From positions 3,463,001 through 3,527,000 of the forward strand of contig NZ_CP036276.1 of the NCBI RefSeq assembly GCF_007747995.1: a stretch of DNA of 64,000 bases, in the 5' to 3' direction. Below, one piece after another: positions 39,796 through 48,396 of this stretch. A model generated the notes under the pieces. The model saw only the letters and a list, made by a program, of their open reading frames with translations. It made no database searches and was not told where the DNA came from. Numbering within the stretch: the first letter of the stretch is position 1; every line of letters starts with the position of its first letter. Source of the DNA: Symmachiella dynata. Its GTDB lineage: Bacteria; Planctomycetota; Planctomycetia; Planctomycetales; Planctomycetaceae. A program made the translations under genes and the position numbers.

Positions 39796-39865
39796 GTAGG
39801 GCAGGCTCCCGCCTGCCGTGCGTAATAGGCGACGCGGCTTGGTACGAGCGGCAGGCGGGAGCCTA
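39796..39865. repeat. Inverted-repeat element (GTAGG-CAGGCTCCCGCCTGCC arms)
   Basis: Left arm 39796-39818 and right arm 39849-39865 are near-perfect inverted copies of GGCAGGCGGGAGCCTAC, separated by 30 nt. Each arm also contains its own short palindrome (CAGGCGGGAGCCTG-like). It has the form of a REP/MITE-type intergenic element. A similar core occurs near 38111. Confidence 0.8.
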
Positions 39866-40105
39866 CTCTTGCTCAATATTTGCGAAAAAAAATTCCGCCA
39901 AGCACTTCGCCGTTTTTTTGAAGATCACCCATGAGCCAATTTCGGCTCCGGCCGTAAAAAACAACATCACAAAAAGATATGGCGCCTTGCCGATCCAGAA
40001 ATCCATGAGAAACCAATAGGCTACCAATGGGCACCAAGGCAGCATGACTGCAATGCTGAACGCAGCCGATAACGCAAGCCATTTGGTTAGGAACCACGGC
40101 TTCAT
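39863..40105 (-). CDS. Small membrane protein
   Basis: 80 residues from ATG 40105; the frame extends to 40168 over the end of hisD. Two hydrophobic segments (WLALSAAFSIAVMLPW and APYLFVMLFFTAGAEIGSWVI), with a Lys-rich patch (FKKTAKCL) at the end. Its 3' end meets the inverted repeat. No family recognised. Confidence 0.6.
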   Translation of the reverse strand: MKPWFLTKWLALSAAFSIAVMLPWCPLVAYWFLMDFWIGKAPYLFVMLFFTAGAEIGSWVIFKKTAKCLAEFFFANIEQE

Positions 40106-40133
40106 AGTGATTCCGTTCACATTGTCGATTGAT

Positions 40134-41525
40134 TCACACATCTGACGCTCCAACCCGCACTGACACACTCGCCCCGTGCGCCGTTAGCCCTTCCTTGTCC
40201 GCCATGCGGCAAATATCCCCCGCATCTCCCCGCAAGCTGGCTTCGTCGTAACGGATGATCGACGAACGTTTCAAAAAGTCATTCGCGCACAATCCATTAG
40301 CAAAACGTGCGGTGCCGCCGGTCGGCAGGACGTGGGATGGCCCGGCGACGTAATCGCCGGCGGCGACCGGGGTGTAGTGCCCTAGGAAAATTGCGCCGGC
40401 GTTTTGGAGTTTGTCCAGCAGCGATTCCGGGTTAGCCGTGGAGACATGCAAGTGCTCCGGCGCGAGCAAGTCCGAGAGTCGGCACGCTTCATCCGCGTCG
40501 CGAGCCAGAATTAATGCGCCGTAATCCTCTAAGCTGGTGCGGGCTAAATCTCCCCGTTCCAGTTGCGCGAGTTGTGCTATCAACTCCGCCCGCACCGCCT
40601 CCATCAACGGTTGATGCCAGGTGATCATCACGCCGCTGCCGGGTGAATGCTCGGCCTGGGAAATCAAATCACTGGCGACAAAATCGGCCCGCGCCGTTTC
40701 ATCGGCCAACACCACCACTTCGCTCGGGCCGGCGATGCTGTCGATGTCGACGTCGCCGAAGACGTGTTGTTTGGCCAGGGCAACGAACAGATTGCCCGGC
40801 CCCACGATTTTGTCGACCTGTGGAATCCCTTCGACCCCATAGGCAAGCGCCGCCACTCCCTGTGCTCCACCGACGCGAATGACTTCCGTAATGCCTAACT
40901 CATGGCAGGCGGCCAGAATGTCGACGTTGTATCCGCCAAAATCGGTCGGGGGCACAATGACGGCGATCTCCTGAACACCCGCCGCCTGCGCGGGGACAGC
41001 CGTCATCAATAGTGTCGACGGGTACGCCGCCGCTCCCCCCGGAATGCAGACCCCAATCCGCCGTAGCGGCAAATACCGCTGACCAAGCACCACCCGCCCT
41101 GCTCCGCTGGCACGTTCGATGCTGACGTCTTGATTAAGAATCGCCTGTTGAAATTCCAAGACGTTGTCACGAATCCGGCGAATAGTGGCCAGATATTCTT
41201 CATCGGCGGCGGCGTGGGCGTCAGCCAGTTCCTCGGCCGTCACCCGCATCGTGTCGACATCCAGTTCGCGGCGGTCCAGTTTGGCCGTATATTCCAGCAC
41301 CGCCGGCAAACCTTGCGCGCGGACGTCGCTGCAGATCTTCTCGACGACCTGTTGTGGTGTGAGTGGGGCTCCAAACAAGTCGATCGTCCGCTGTCGCCCC
41401 GCAGCGGAGACGATATCCCCCCGCGGGCTGAGTTTGCGCCGCAACTCCGAGAGCGCCGCAATCGGGTCCTCGTTGTGGCAGTCGATGGTTTGGATATTGA
41501 GTGTTTGGGAGCTGGAATCGGTCAT
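40134..41525 (-). CDS. hisD: Histidinol dehydrogenase
   Basis: 463 residues. NAD- and zinc-binding elements are present: GGAAAYPSTLLMTAVPAQAAG, DKIVGPGNLFVALAKQ, IDSIAGPSEVVV, and SDLISQAEHSPGSG with the Gln and His zinc ligands, plus the C-terminal PVAAGDYVAGPSHVLPTGG. It oxidises histidinol to histidine in two steps. No other his genes are adjacent, so it is unlinked as in many planctomycetes. Length is usual. Confidence 0.97.
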   Translation of the reverse strand: MTDSSSQTLNIQTIDCHNEDPIAALSELRRKLSPRGDIVSAAGRQRTIDLFGAPLTPQQVVEKICSDVRAQGLPAVLEYTAKLDRRELDVDTMRVTAEELADAHAAADEEYLATIRRIRDNVLEFQQAILNQDVSIERASGAGRVVLGQRYLPLRRIGVCIPGGAAAYPSTLLMTAVPAQAAGVQEIAVIVPPTDFGGYNVDILAACHELGITEVIRVGGAQGVAALAYGVEGIPQVDKIVGPGNLFVALAKQHVFGDVDIDSIAGPSEVVVLADETARADFVASDLISQAEHSPGSGVMITWHQPLMEAVRAELIAQLAQLERGDLARTSLEDYGALILARDADEACRLSDLLAPEHLHVSTANPESLLDKLQNAGAIFLGHYTPVAAGDYVAGPSHVLPTGGTARFANGLCANDFLKRSSIIRYDEASLRGDAGDICRMADKEGLTAHGASVSVRVGASDV

Positions 41526-41760
41526 GACCGGGTGCCGTTTTGTGGGAATATACTCGGAAAAGAATCTTCGTCTCGCATCCTATACAGTGAGCTGGTGATG
41601 GTAAAGTTCGCCGACCGGGCCTCGCCGAACGGACGGCACCTGATTGATCAACGCCCGCTGGGCGACTAAAGTATCAATATCGCCCGAGCCAAGCGGCAAA
41701 TGGCGAGCGGTATGCAATTGCCTGCCGGTACGGTTCCCCAACTAAAAGCCAACCAGGATA

Positions 41761-42855
41761 ATGATCAAAATGCCCGACGCAATCATCGAAATGCGTAGCG
41801 ATACCATGACCAAACCGACCCCCGCCATGCGCGAAGCGATCGCCAATGCCGAGGTGGGGGATGATATGTCGGGTGAGGATCCGACCGTCAACCGGTTGGA
41901 AGCGATGATTGCCGAGCGGTTGGGCAAGGAAGCGGCTGTGTTTGCCTGTTCGGGAACGCAATCGAATCAAATGGGGGTCCGCGTGCATTGTCGTCCGGGA
42001 GACGAATTGCTGATCGAGGCCTGGGGGCATATTGCCAGTTATGAAGCGGGTGGACCGGCGGCACTGAGTGGCGTGACCTGTCGGCCCATCATCGGCCGCC
42101 GCGGTCTGTTAGAAGTTTCTGATCTGGAAGGCCAGATCCACAACGACGATCAACACCTTTGCCCCACACGGTTGGTCTGCGTCGAAAACACCGCCAATCG
42201 CGGTGGCGGCGTCGTCTATTCATTGGGGGCCATGCAACAAATCGGCGCCTGGGCGCATGAAAACGGCTTGAAGGTCCACATGGACGGTGCGCGGCTGTTC
42301 AACGCCGTTGTGGCGGGAGGCTACACAGCACAGGAAATCTGCGAGCCGGTCGATACGATCTCCGTCTGTTTCTCCAAAGGTCTGGGCTGCCCGATGGGGT
42401 CGGCGCTGATTGGGTCCGAAGAAGAAATTCGCATTGCCCGCCGCGCCCGCAAATTATTTGGCGGTGCGATGCGCCAAAGCGGTATCGTGGCTGCTGCGGC
42501 GATTTATGCGTTGGAGAACAACGTCGACCGCATGCAAGAGGACCACGACAACGCCCGTGCATTCGCCGAAGCATTGTCACAGATCGAAGGCATCGAGATT
42601 GAAATGCCGGAAACGAACCTCGTGTTCTTCGACGTCGAGCAAGAGTACGGCACCGCCTTCGCTCTGTCGTCACGACTGCGAGAATTGGGCGTGAACATCA
42701 ACCCGACCGGGCCGCAGTCATTGCGGGCCTGCACGCATTTGGACGTCACCCGCGAGCAGTCCCTCCGCGCAGCAGAGTTGATCGGCGATTGCCTGAGCAA
42801 AGGTCTGGCGGACGTCGCCGAAACCATCACCGGCGGCCCCTACGCCAGCCGGTGA
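41761..42855 (+). CDS. ltaE: Low-specificity L-threonine aldolase
   Basis: 364 residues from ATG 41761 or 41770. A PLP fold-type I enzyme with MRSDTMTKPTPAMREA, GDDMSGEDPTVNRLE, CSGTQSNQMG, VHMDGARLFNA (PLP-binding Asp) and CFSKGLGCPMGSAL with the Schiff-base lysine. It cleaves threonine to glycine and acetaldehyde. No neighbour of the pathway is close. It is divergent from hisD, with about 235 nt between. Confidence 0.95.
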   Translation: MIKMPDAIIEMRSDTMTKPTPAMREAIANAEVGDDMSGEDPTVNRLEAMIAERLGKEAAVFACSGTQSNQMGVRVHCRPGDELLIEAWGHIASYEAGGPAALSGVTCRPIIGRRGLLEVSDLEGQIHNDDQHLCPTRLVCVENTANRGGGVVYSLGAMQQIGAWAHENGLKVHMDGARLFNAVVAGGYTAQEICEPVDTISVCFSKGLGCPMGSALIGSEEEIRIARRARKLFGGAMRQSGIVAAAAIYALENNVDRMQEDHDNARAFAEALSQIEGIEIEMPETNLVFFDVEQEYGTAFALSSRLRELGVNINPTGPQSLRACTHLDVTREQSLRAAELIGDCLSKGLADVAETITGGPYASR

Positions 42856-43027
42856 GGCGATCGGGGCAAACGAACGACGTCTCCGGGAGGGTGAGGCTCC
42901 TGCCAGGACGTGTTGTACTCGAGGTAGGTGTAAGGCTTGAGGGATTGGGGTGCCCCTCAAACGTGGCAGACACCCTCACATTCTCACCACGGAACCCTGC
43001 AATTCGCTAGCCGTAGGTCTCTTGTCG

Positions 43028-43233
43028 CCCGTAAACGTTAGTCCCGTTTACGGGACTTGTCACGCGATTCGCGTGTATTAGCCCCGTCGTTTACGGCGGG
43101 GTCGCGCATGTCGTACCCATCGCAAAAATAAGCCTCGTTCACGAGGCTTCTCGCAGTTTGGCTTGAGCCAATGCCCACCCCGTCATAAATGACGGGGCTA
43201 ATACCGCTGCGCGGGGCGCCCGGTGAACCGGGC
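43028..43233. repeat. Array of seven different short palindromes
   Basis: Consecutive hairpins with stems of 5-9 bp and loops of about 2-6 nt lie at 43041-43056, 43061-43075, 43082-43101, 43130-43149, 43158-43171, 43178-43197 and 43218-43233. Stem sequences differ, for example GTCCCGTTTACGGGAC, GCCTCGTTCACGAGGC and GCCCGGTGAACCGGGC. CCCGTAAACG at 43028-43037 can pair instead with CGTTTACGGG at 43045-43054, giving an alternative fold for the first hairpin. It fills the space between the aldolase and the ceramidase-like gene ends. Confidence 0.85.
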
Positions 43234-43281
43234 TTGGGCATCCAGAGATCTCATTATCTAAATACGAAAACACTCCACTGT

Positions 43282-44685
43282 CTACGACAGCAGTTTCTCG
43301 CTATTGCCCCGCAACAATTCATCCACCCCCGGCTCGCAAAATGCGACGCCGACTTCGTAACCGCCGTTCGGGTATTCCGCGGCTGTGGGAATATACCACG
43401 GCCCGCCGTCGCCGTACGCGGCTGTGGCGACGAAACGGTTGGGGGCGAGGCTTTGCGCGTGGAGTTGGTATTCGATAAAGCACTCCGCCGGCAGATGTAG
43501 CAGTGCAATGTCGTTGACGTGCAGCGAACTGAGCACAATGGGAATCTGTTTCTCAACCCGCCGCAGCCAAGTTAGCATGTACGACGGCCGGTTGCGGCCC
43601 ACGACCGCGTTATCGCGATTACTGATTTCGGCAACGAGATCCTCTTGTGACAAACTGGCGCGGGGCGTTGGTAGAATATCTTGTGTGTGCCACGACGCTT
43701 GTTGGATCGGTTGCGGTTTGAGCGACTCTTCGGATTTGACGATGCCGTCATACATCCGCTCGGTCAGAATCGGCCGCGCTTCATGGGAACCGTCGTTGTA
43801 TTTCCCGGCGGCAATGTTGCCGGCGCACCCGGTGAAGTAGATGTGTGTGCATTCGGGTTGTTCGGCTTGGCGTTTTTTACGAGCCAAACCGGCGAAGTCG
43901 CTGCTCACGCGGCCGTCGCCGTAATAACTCATGGGGTGCGTCGCATAATAATGGCAGGATACCACCTTCTCGTCGCCGTCATAAAACGCGACCGTTTTCA
44001 GCCACGGATCGATCAATCCTTCGGGCAAAGCTCGCAATGCTTCATTCGTACAGCTGCTGCCACGCATGGCTTTGACTTTGCCGTTTTCGTCGCGAAACAC
44101 ACGACGGTTTGAGGCGACCTTTTCCACCTTGGCTTGCCCGTGGGCAACGTGCGTCACCGGCCGTGCGTTTTTCAATGCTTCTTTGATCGCCCCCCGACCC
44201 CGCTTTAAGCAATCCTCAAAATAATCCAGCTCCACAATGTGCGGCAGATCCCCCTGCTCCAGAATCAGCTTCTCCGCATCGAGGCAGGCAAAGGGTGCGT
44301 TGTGTTGATGTACGCATTGCACCGCAACCCGTTCCGGTGTCGTCCCGGCCGCCTCGGCTAAGGCCGTCCGCCATTGCACGTGCGCGTCATTCAATAGCCC
44401 CGTCCAGTCAACGGCGCACAGCACGATCGGTTTCCCCGCACCGGTGAGTACAAATCCAATCGCTTCCAGCGAGTCGTCGACCGCCTCAACCGGTTTGATC
44501 CACCCACCGCACAGCGAATGTCCCATTGGCGGCGTGACATCAAACCGAAAGGGAGCAATCGTCATTTTGCCGCTTTGTTCAGTCGACTCGGCAGCAAGTA
44601 AGGCTTCCATGCCCGAAAAAAGTGGCAATGCGGTTACCGCACCGAGGGACGTTTGCAGAAATTGGCGGCGATCAGAAGCGGGCAT
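43282..44685 (-). CDS. Secreted neutral/alkaline-ceramidase-like protein
   Basis: 467 residues. A Tat-type signal DRRQFLQTSLGAV starts the protein. It then begins APFRFDVTPPMGHSLCGGW, as neutral ceramidases and related planctomycete proteins do. HQHNAPFA, NRRVFRDENG, YYATHPMSYYGDGRVSSDF and HIYFTGCAGNIAAGKYNDG match the zinc- and substrate-binding regions. The true substrate may not be ceramide. It is monocistronic. Confidence 0.85.
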   Translation of the reverse strand: MPASDRRQFLQTSLGAVTALPLFSGMEALLAAESTEQSGKMTIAPFRFDVTPPMGHSLCGGWIKPVEAVDDSLEAIGFVLTGAGKPIVLCAVDWTGLLNDAHVQWRTALAEAAGTTPERVAVQCVHQHNAPFACLDAEKLILEQGDLPHIVELDYFEDCLKRGRGAIKEALKNARPVTHVAHGQAKVEKVASNRRVFRDENGKVKAMRGSSCTNEALRALPEGLIDPWLKTVAFYDGDEKVVSCHYYATHPMSYYGDGRVSSDFAGLARKKRQAEQPECTHIYFTGCAGNIAAGKYNDGSHEARPILTERMYDGIVKSEESLKPQPIQQASWHTQDILPTPRASLSQEDLVAEISNRDNAVVGRNRPSYMLTWLRRVEKQIPIVLSSLHVNDIALLHLPAECFIEYQLHAQSLAPNRFVATAAYGDGGPWYIPTAAEYPNGGYEVGVAFCEPGVDELLRGNSEKLLS

Positions 44686-44859
44686 GAGGGCAGGCCTATT
44701 GAGATTGAAGGTGGGAGGTATCTAATGTCGTAAAACCATTGTAGACACCACGCAACGGCAGCGGCAACGCTCATTGCCAGTCGGGTCGCGCTCGTTATAA
44801 TGGTAGGTGCATAGTTCTCGGTTTCCGCCAGCATGGCGCCCTCTTGAAATGAACGCGTA

Positions 44860-45717
44860 ATGTCCGACTCCCTCCCCGTCCAATTGGTTGAAAAGCGTGA
44901 CGCCTTGCTCGGCATTTTGTCCGGCTATGGGCGCGTGGCGGTCGCATTTTCAGCCGGGATCGACAGCACAGTGGTTGCCAAAGCAGCACAACTAGCTTGT
45001 GGAGACCGCGCGGTCGCAGTGACCGCCGATAGCCCCAGTCTCGCTGGCGGAGAATTGGAAGAGGCCAAACGCTTAGCAGCGCTCATCGGCATTCGCCACC
45101 AAGTCGTGCGGACCGAGGAATTTGAAAACAGCGATTACCTCAAAAACGCCTCCAACCGCTGTTACTTCTGCAAGACGGAGTTGTATACGCAGTTGGAAGG
45201 TTTGGCGCCTCAATTGAACGTTGATGTAATTGTCAATGGCGCTAACCTCGATGATCGCGGCGATCACCGCCCCGGCATGCAAGCGGCCAGTGAACACGAT
45301 ATTCGCAGCCCGCTAATCGAAGCTGAGTTCACCAAGGCGGACGTCCGTGCGTTGGCCGCCGATTGGGAGTTGCCCATCTGGGACAAACCGGCCAGCCCTT
45401 GCCTGTCCAGTCGCATCGCCTATGGACTCAGCGTGACTCCCGAACGCGTGCGCCGCGTGGATGAGGCGGAATGCTTCCTGCGTGAAGAGTTGGGCTTGCG
45501 TGAGTTACGTGTGCGTCACGAACCCAATGACCTAGCCCGGATCGAAGTCCCCGTTACGGCGCTTGCACGTTTTGCGAACGACGATATCCGTGACAAAATC
45601 ACGACGCACTTCAAATCGCTGGGCTTCAAGTTCATCACGCTCGACCTAGAAGGTTTCCGCTCCGGCAGCATGAACAGCGTCCTGCCGCTCGAGAGCCTAA
45701 CCATGTCCGCCAAGTGA
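44860..45717 (+). CDS. larE: ATP-dependent sacrificial sulfur transferase LarE-like
   Basis: 285 residues. The PP-loop is FSAGIDST, with Ala where SGGxDS has the first Gly. NRCYFCKTELY, NGANLDDRGDHRPGMQAA and SPCLSSRIAYG are typical of LarE, which puts sulfur into the nickel-pincer cofactor of lactate racemase. LarB, LarC and a racemase are not here. The extra cysteines could support a [4Fe-4S]-type or Cys-donating variant. Confidence 0.9.
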   Translation: MSDSLPVQLVEKRDALLGILSGYGRVAVAFSAGIDSTVVAKAAQLACGDRAVAVTADSPSLAGGELEEAKRLAALIGIRHQVVRTEEFENSDYLKNASNRCYFCKTELYTQLEGLAPQLNVDVIVNGANLDDRGDHRPGMQAASEHDIRSPLIEAEFTKADVRALAADWELPIWDKPASPCLSSRIAYGLSVTPERVRRVDEAECFLREELGLRELRVRHEPNDLARIEVPVTALARFANDDIRDKITTHFKSLGFKFITLDLEGFRSGSMNSVLPLESLTMSAK

Positions 45718-45847
45718 CCGATGCAACCGGCAAGTAATATTGCCGATCCGTAGCAGCATCATCCCTAAGGCAGGCTCCCAAAAAACAGCGACCAACGGAA
45801 GCGGCCCATCCCCCTCGAGCGGAAGCTCGCACCAAGCCGCCACGCGG

Positions 45848-46402
45848 TTAGAGTTCGTACATGCGGAAGTGGCCGAAGACGACTTCTTCGAAGACCGGTT
45901 TTCGGAACAATCCGTTGAGCTTGTTGCGGATTTTGCTTCGCAACGATTCAGTCATGGCGTCGTTCAGTTCGCCAACTGTTGCGCCGCGAGCAATCTCAGT
46001 CATTGCCGCCTTGATACGGTTGTGATAGCCACCTAAACGACGTTCGAAATGAATGACTTCGTCTTTCGTACCGCGCATGATCCCTGAGACTTCAAACTCC
46101 ACCACGCGGATGCCTTCGCTTTCGGGAGTTGCCTTCGCGCGTTCCGCAGAACCACTGACCGAGGAAAACTCGCCGAGGTACACTTCTGTTGGTTCTTTGG
46201 TTTTTGCGGCTTGAGCCGATTGGCTAGCCTCGTCAGGGGCATGGTGTTCGCCGTTGACCGGGTTGCTAAACCACACAATCAGCCCCGCCACGGGAGCGAA
46301 CACCAAACTGAGCGAGCCCACAATTTTGGCAATATCCCAGACGGTTTGGCGGCGACTGTTGGCCGTCATACGAGAACGAATGAGTGCTTGAAGTCTTTGC
46401 AT
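45848..46402 (-). CDS. FliL-like single-pass membrane protein
   Basis: 184 residues. A cytoplasmic N-terminus, one helix at about 26-45 (IVGSLSLVFAPVAGLIVWF), then a polar linker and a periplasmic domain. LRSKIRNKLNGLF with PVFEEVVFGHFRMYEL at the end resembles the FliL end. FliL tunes flagellar motor stators; no flagellar genes are adjacent, so this may be a relative used elsewhere. No Shine-Dalgarno precedes ATG 46402; a tandem repeat does. Confidence 0.55.
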   Translation of the reverse strand: MQRLQALIRSRMTANSRRQTVWDIAKIVGSLSLVFAPVAGLIVWFSNPVNGEHHAPDEASQSAQAAKTKEPTEVYLGEFSSVSGSAERAKATPESEGIRVVEFEVSGIMRGTKDEVIHFERRLGGYHNRIKAAMTEIARGATVGELNDAMTESLRSKIRNKLNGLFRKPVFEEVVFGHFRMYEL

Positions 46403-46771
46403 AAGTGAGTCGCTGATTGAGTCGCTGAATCAGTCGGCGCAAGCGGGTCAATGACAGTTCCGGCAGACAATTGCCCACGTCGAACGACGTTAAATCGGGC
46501 GCACAATAAAACATAGCTCATGACCGAGCCCGATTTGGCGCAACGATCACCGGATTTCTTCAATTTGCAACGATTTTATTGCCGCAAAAATTCTCTGCGT
46601 CACCAGTCGTCACAAATTTCCCGGACCGCAGCGATCCTTTTGTTTTTTGCCCGCATTGGTGAAAAGTGCGTGGTACAATAGGGGGATTGTGTCGCTCGGG
46701 TGGATTTCCGCCGCCGCGATTTCCTACTCTCAATCGACCCAAAATCAGTGCTTTCCCTCGGAGTGAACGTC
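46403..46771. other. Divergent intergenic region with 12-nt tandem repeat
   Basis: Between the FliL-like gene and the gene at 46772. Three 12-nt units, two nearly identical (TGAGTCGCTGAT, TGAGTCGCTGAA) and a weaker third (TCAGTCGGCGCA), lie at 46406-46441, directly in front of the FliL-like start. No gene seen. Confidence 0.6.
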
Positions 46772-47434
46772 ATGGCCCAAATCAACTCAATTTTTGCTCT
46801 CGCGTTTCTCGGCTGTGTTGCAGCCCTCCCCTTAGGGACGCAGTCGAATGTCGCTCACGCTCAAGACAACGACGCTTTCGCGCCACCGGCCGAAGCAGCG
46901 AATACTCCTCAATTGACCGAAGAGGAGATTCGTCGTGAATTGGACAAATGGAACGATCTGGAGATCACGCAACGCAAAGACAAGGCACGGCAGTTGATCG
47001 CCAAATATCCCAATACGCGCACCGCTCGGCTGGTACAACGTTATTTGGAAGAACTCGAACTTTACGACGAAGCCGCTCAAGCGCAGCGTGACATTGCTGC
47101 GGCGCGTGCGGCCCGCGTTCGAGAGTATTGGCGGCAACGGGTCGCGGCGGAATTGTCAACGGTCCCCAACTATCAAACGTTGCCTTTAGTGCGCCTGACC
47201 AACAAGGCCGATCAAGCCGTCCTGTTCCAGCTGCGCGGCTATGGCATGGGGTGGACGCGTCCCCGCTTGCTGTTGGCCGGGGCCTCTGAAACAGTGAATT
47301 ATCCGGTGGAATATCGCCGGATCACGACCGCAGGCACCACGACCTATTTGCTACAGCCGGGCAATGAGTTCGTCTTCCGTCAATCCAAGCCGGACGAGAT
47401 GCCGCGCCTTTATGAAGCTGCGGCAGCGCAATGA
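46772..47434 (+). CDS. Secreted hypothetical protein
   Basis: 220 residues from ATG 46772 (GGAGTG 8 nt upstream). A signal peptide ends VAHAQD. A helical charged region follows (EEEIRRELDKWNDLEITQRKD and ARQLIAKYPNTRTARL), as in TPR-like or coiled-coil linkers. A small beta-rich C-terminal domain (LVRLTNKADQAVLFQLRG, RLLLAGASETVNYPVEYRRI) comes last. No enzymatic motif is seen. It precedes the methyltransferase by 121 nt. Confidence 0.65.
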   Translation: MAQINSIFALAFLGCVAALPLGTQSNVAHAQDNDAFAPPAEAANTPQLTEEEIRRELDKWNDLEITQRKDKARQLIAKYPNTRTARLVQRYLEELELYDEAAQAQRDIAAARAARVREYWRQRVAAELSTVPNYQTLPLVRLTNKADQAVLFQLRGYGMGWTRPRLLLAGASETVNYPVEYRRITTAGTTTYLLQPGNEFVFRQSKPDEMPRLYEAAAAQ

Positions 47435-47555
47435 TCGCATCGGCCTGCCGTGTGGAATCGTCGCATTTTGTCGTAGCCTGATGAATGCTGCCCCCTGAGA
47501 CCGATATGGTCTTTGTGGGGCAACGGTGGCAACGAATTGAGATGAGGTTTGCAGC

Positions 47556-48350
47556 ATGATCACGGATGATCTCTTGCGCAAAGGAACGGCGCAACACAGC
47601 CAGGGGCAACTGGTGGAGGCGACGCAGTCGTTTCGCGCCGTCTTGCGCATCAATCCCACGCATCAGGCGGCGACTCGATCACTGCTGAGCATTGCCAAAC
47701 AACTCCGCCAACCGGCCTCTCAGTCGACGGCCGTTGTGGATCAGCAAATCGATCAAGAACGTCGCAAATACGAGCAGGTGTGGCAGTGCGACGACTACCG
47801 CCGATTTTCACCCGGTTTGCAGGGCGCGCAGCTGGTTGATCTCATCGGTTATTTCCGACAGCACCAGGTGCGGACAATTCTGGATGCCGGTTGCGGTTCT
47901 GGCCAGTTGATGCAACAAATCATGACCGAATTCCCCGAGGAATTCGATCTGCATGGATTTGACATCTCCGCGAATTGCCTCGATCCATTTTTTGATGCGA
48001 TCCGCGACGAAATTCTCACCGTCGGTTGTCTGTGGAATTTGGCAGAATTCGGGGAGATCTATGATGGCGTGATCTGCACTGACGTCATGGAGCACATCCC
48101 TACGCATCAGGTCCCCGCTTGTTTGGAAAACCTGCGCCAGTGCACCGCGAAGGCCGCCTATTTCGGCATCGCCCTGTTTCCTGACGGCTACGGGCAGAAG
48201 ATCCTGGGAGAACCATTGCATCTGACCGTCAAAGAGCCGCAGTGGTGGATTTCGGCGATCCAGCGCGCAGGATTCACCGTCACGAAGGCCATGGTGGAAA
48301 ATGGTCCCCATGCGAATCCGATGTGGCTGCATGCACTGCTGACGGTTTGA
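47556..48350 (+). CDS. TPR-linked SAM-dependent methyltransferase
   Basis: 264 residues. Residues 1-50 form a short TPR-like helix pair (KGTAQHSQGQLVEATQSFRAVL). A class I methyltransferase follows with motif I ILDAGCGSGQLMQ, acidic LHGFDISANCL and post-I CTDVMEHIP. It probably methylates a sugar or small surface metabolite, given the glycosyltransferase neighbours. The SAM-binding residues look intact. Confidence 0.85.
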   Translation: MITDDLLRKGTAQHSQGQLVEATQSFRAVLRINPTHQAATRSLLSIAKQLRQPASQSTAVVDQQIDQERRKYEQVWQCDDYRRFSPGLQGAQLVDLIGYFRQHQVRTILDAGCGSGQLMQQIMTEFPEEFDLHGFDISANCLDPFFDAIRDEILTVGCLWNLAEFGEIYDGVICTDVMEHIPTHQVPACLENLRQCTAKAAYFGIALFPDGYGQKILGEPLHLTVKEPQWWISAIQRAGFTVTKAMVENGPHANPMWLHALLTV

Positions 48351-48396
48351 ATCGCAACGTCCCGAGCAACGATGTCCGGAACGTTCTCCTACCGAT

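Noticed and set aside
43028-43233. CRISPR array
   Set aside because: The palindromes differ in sequence and spacing, and there are no cas genes or constant repeats.
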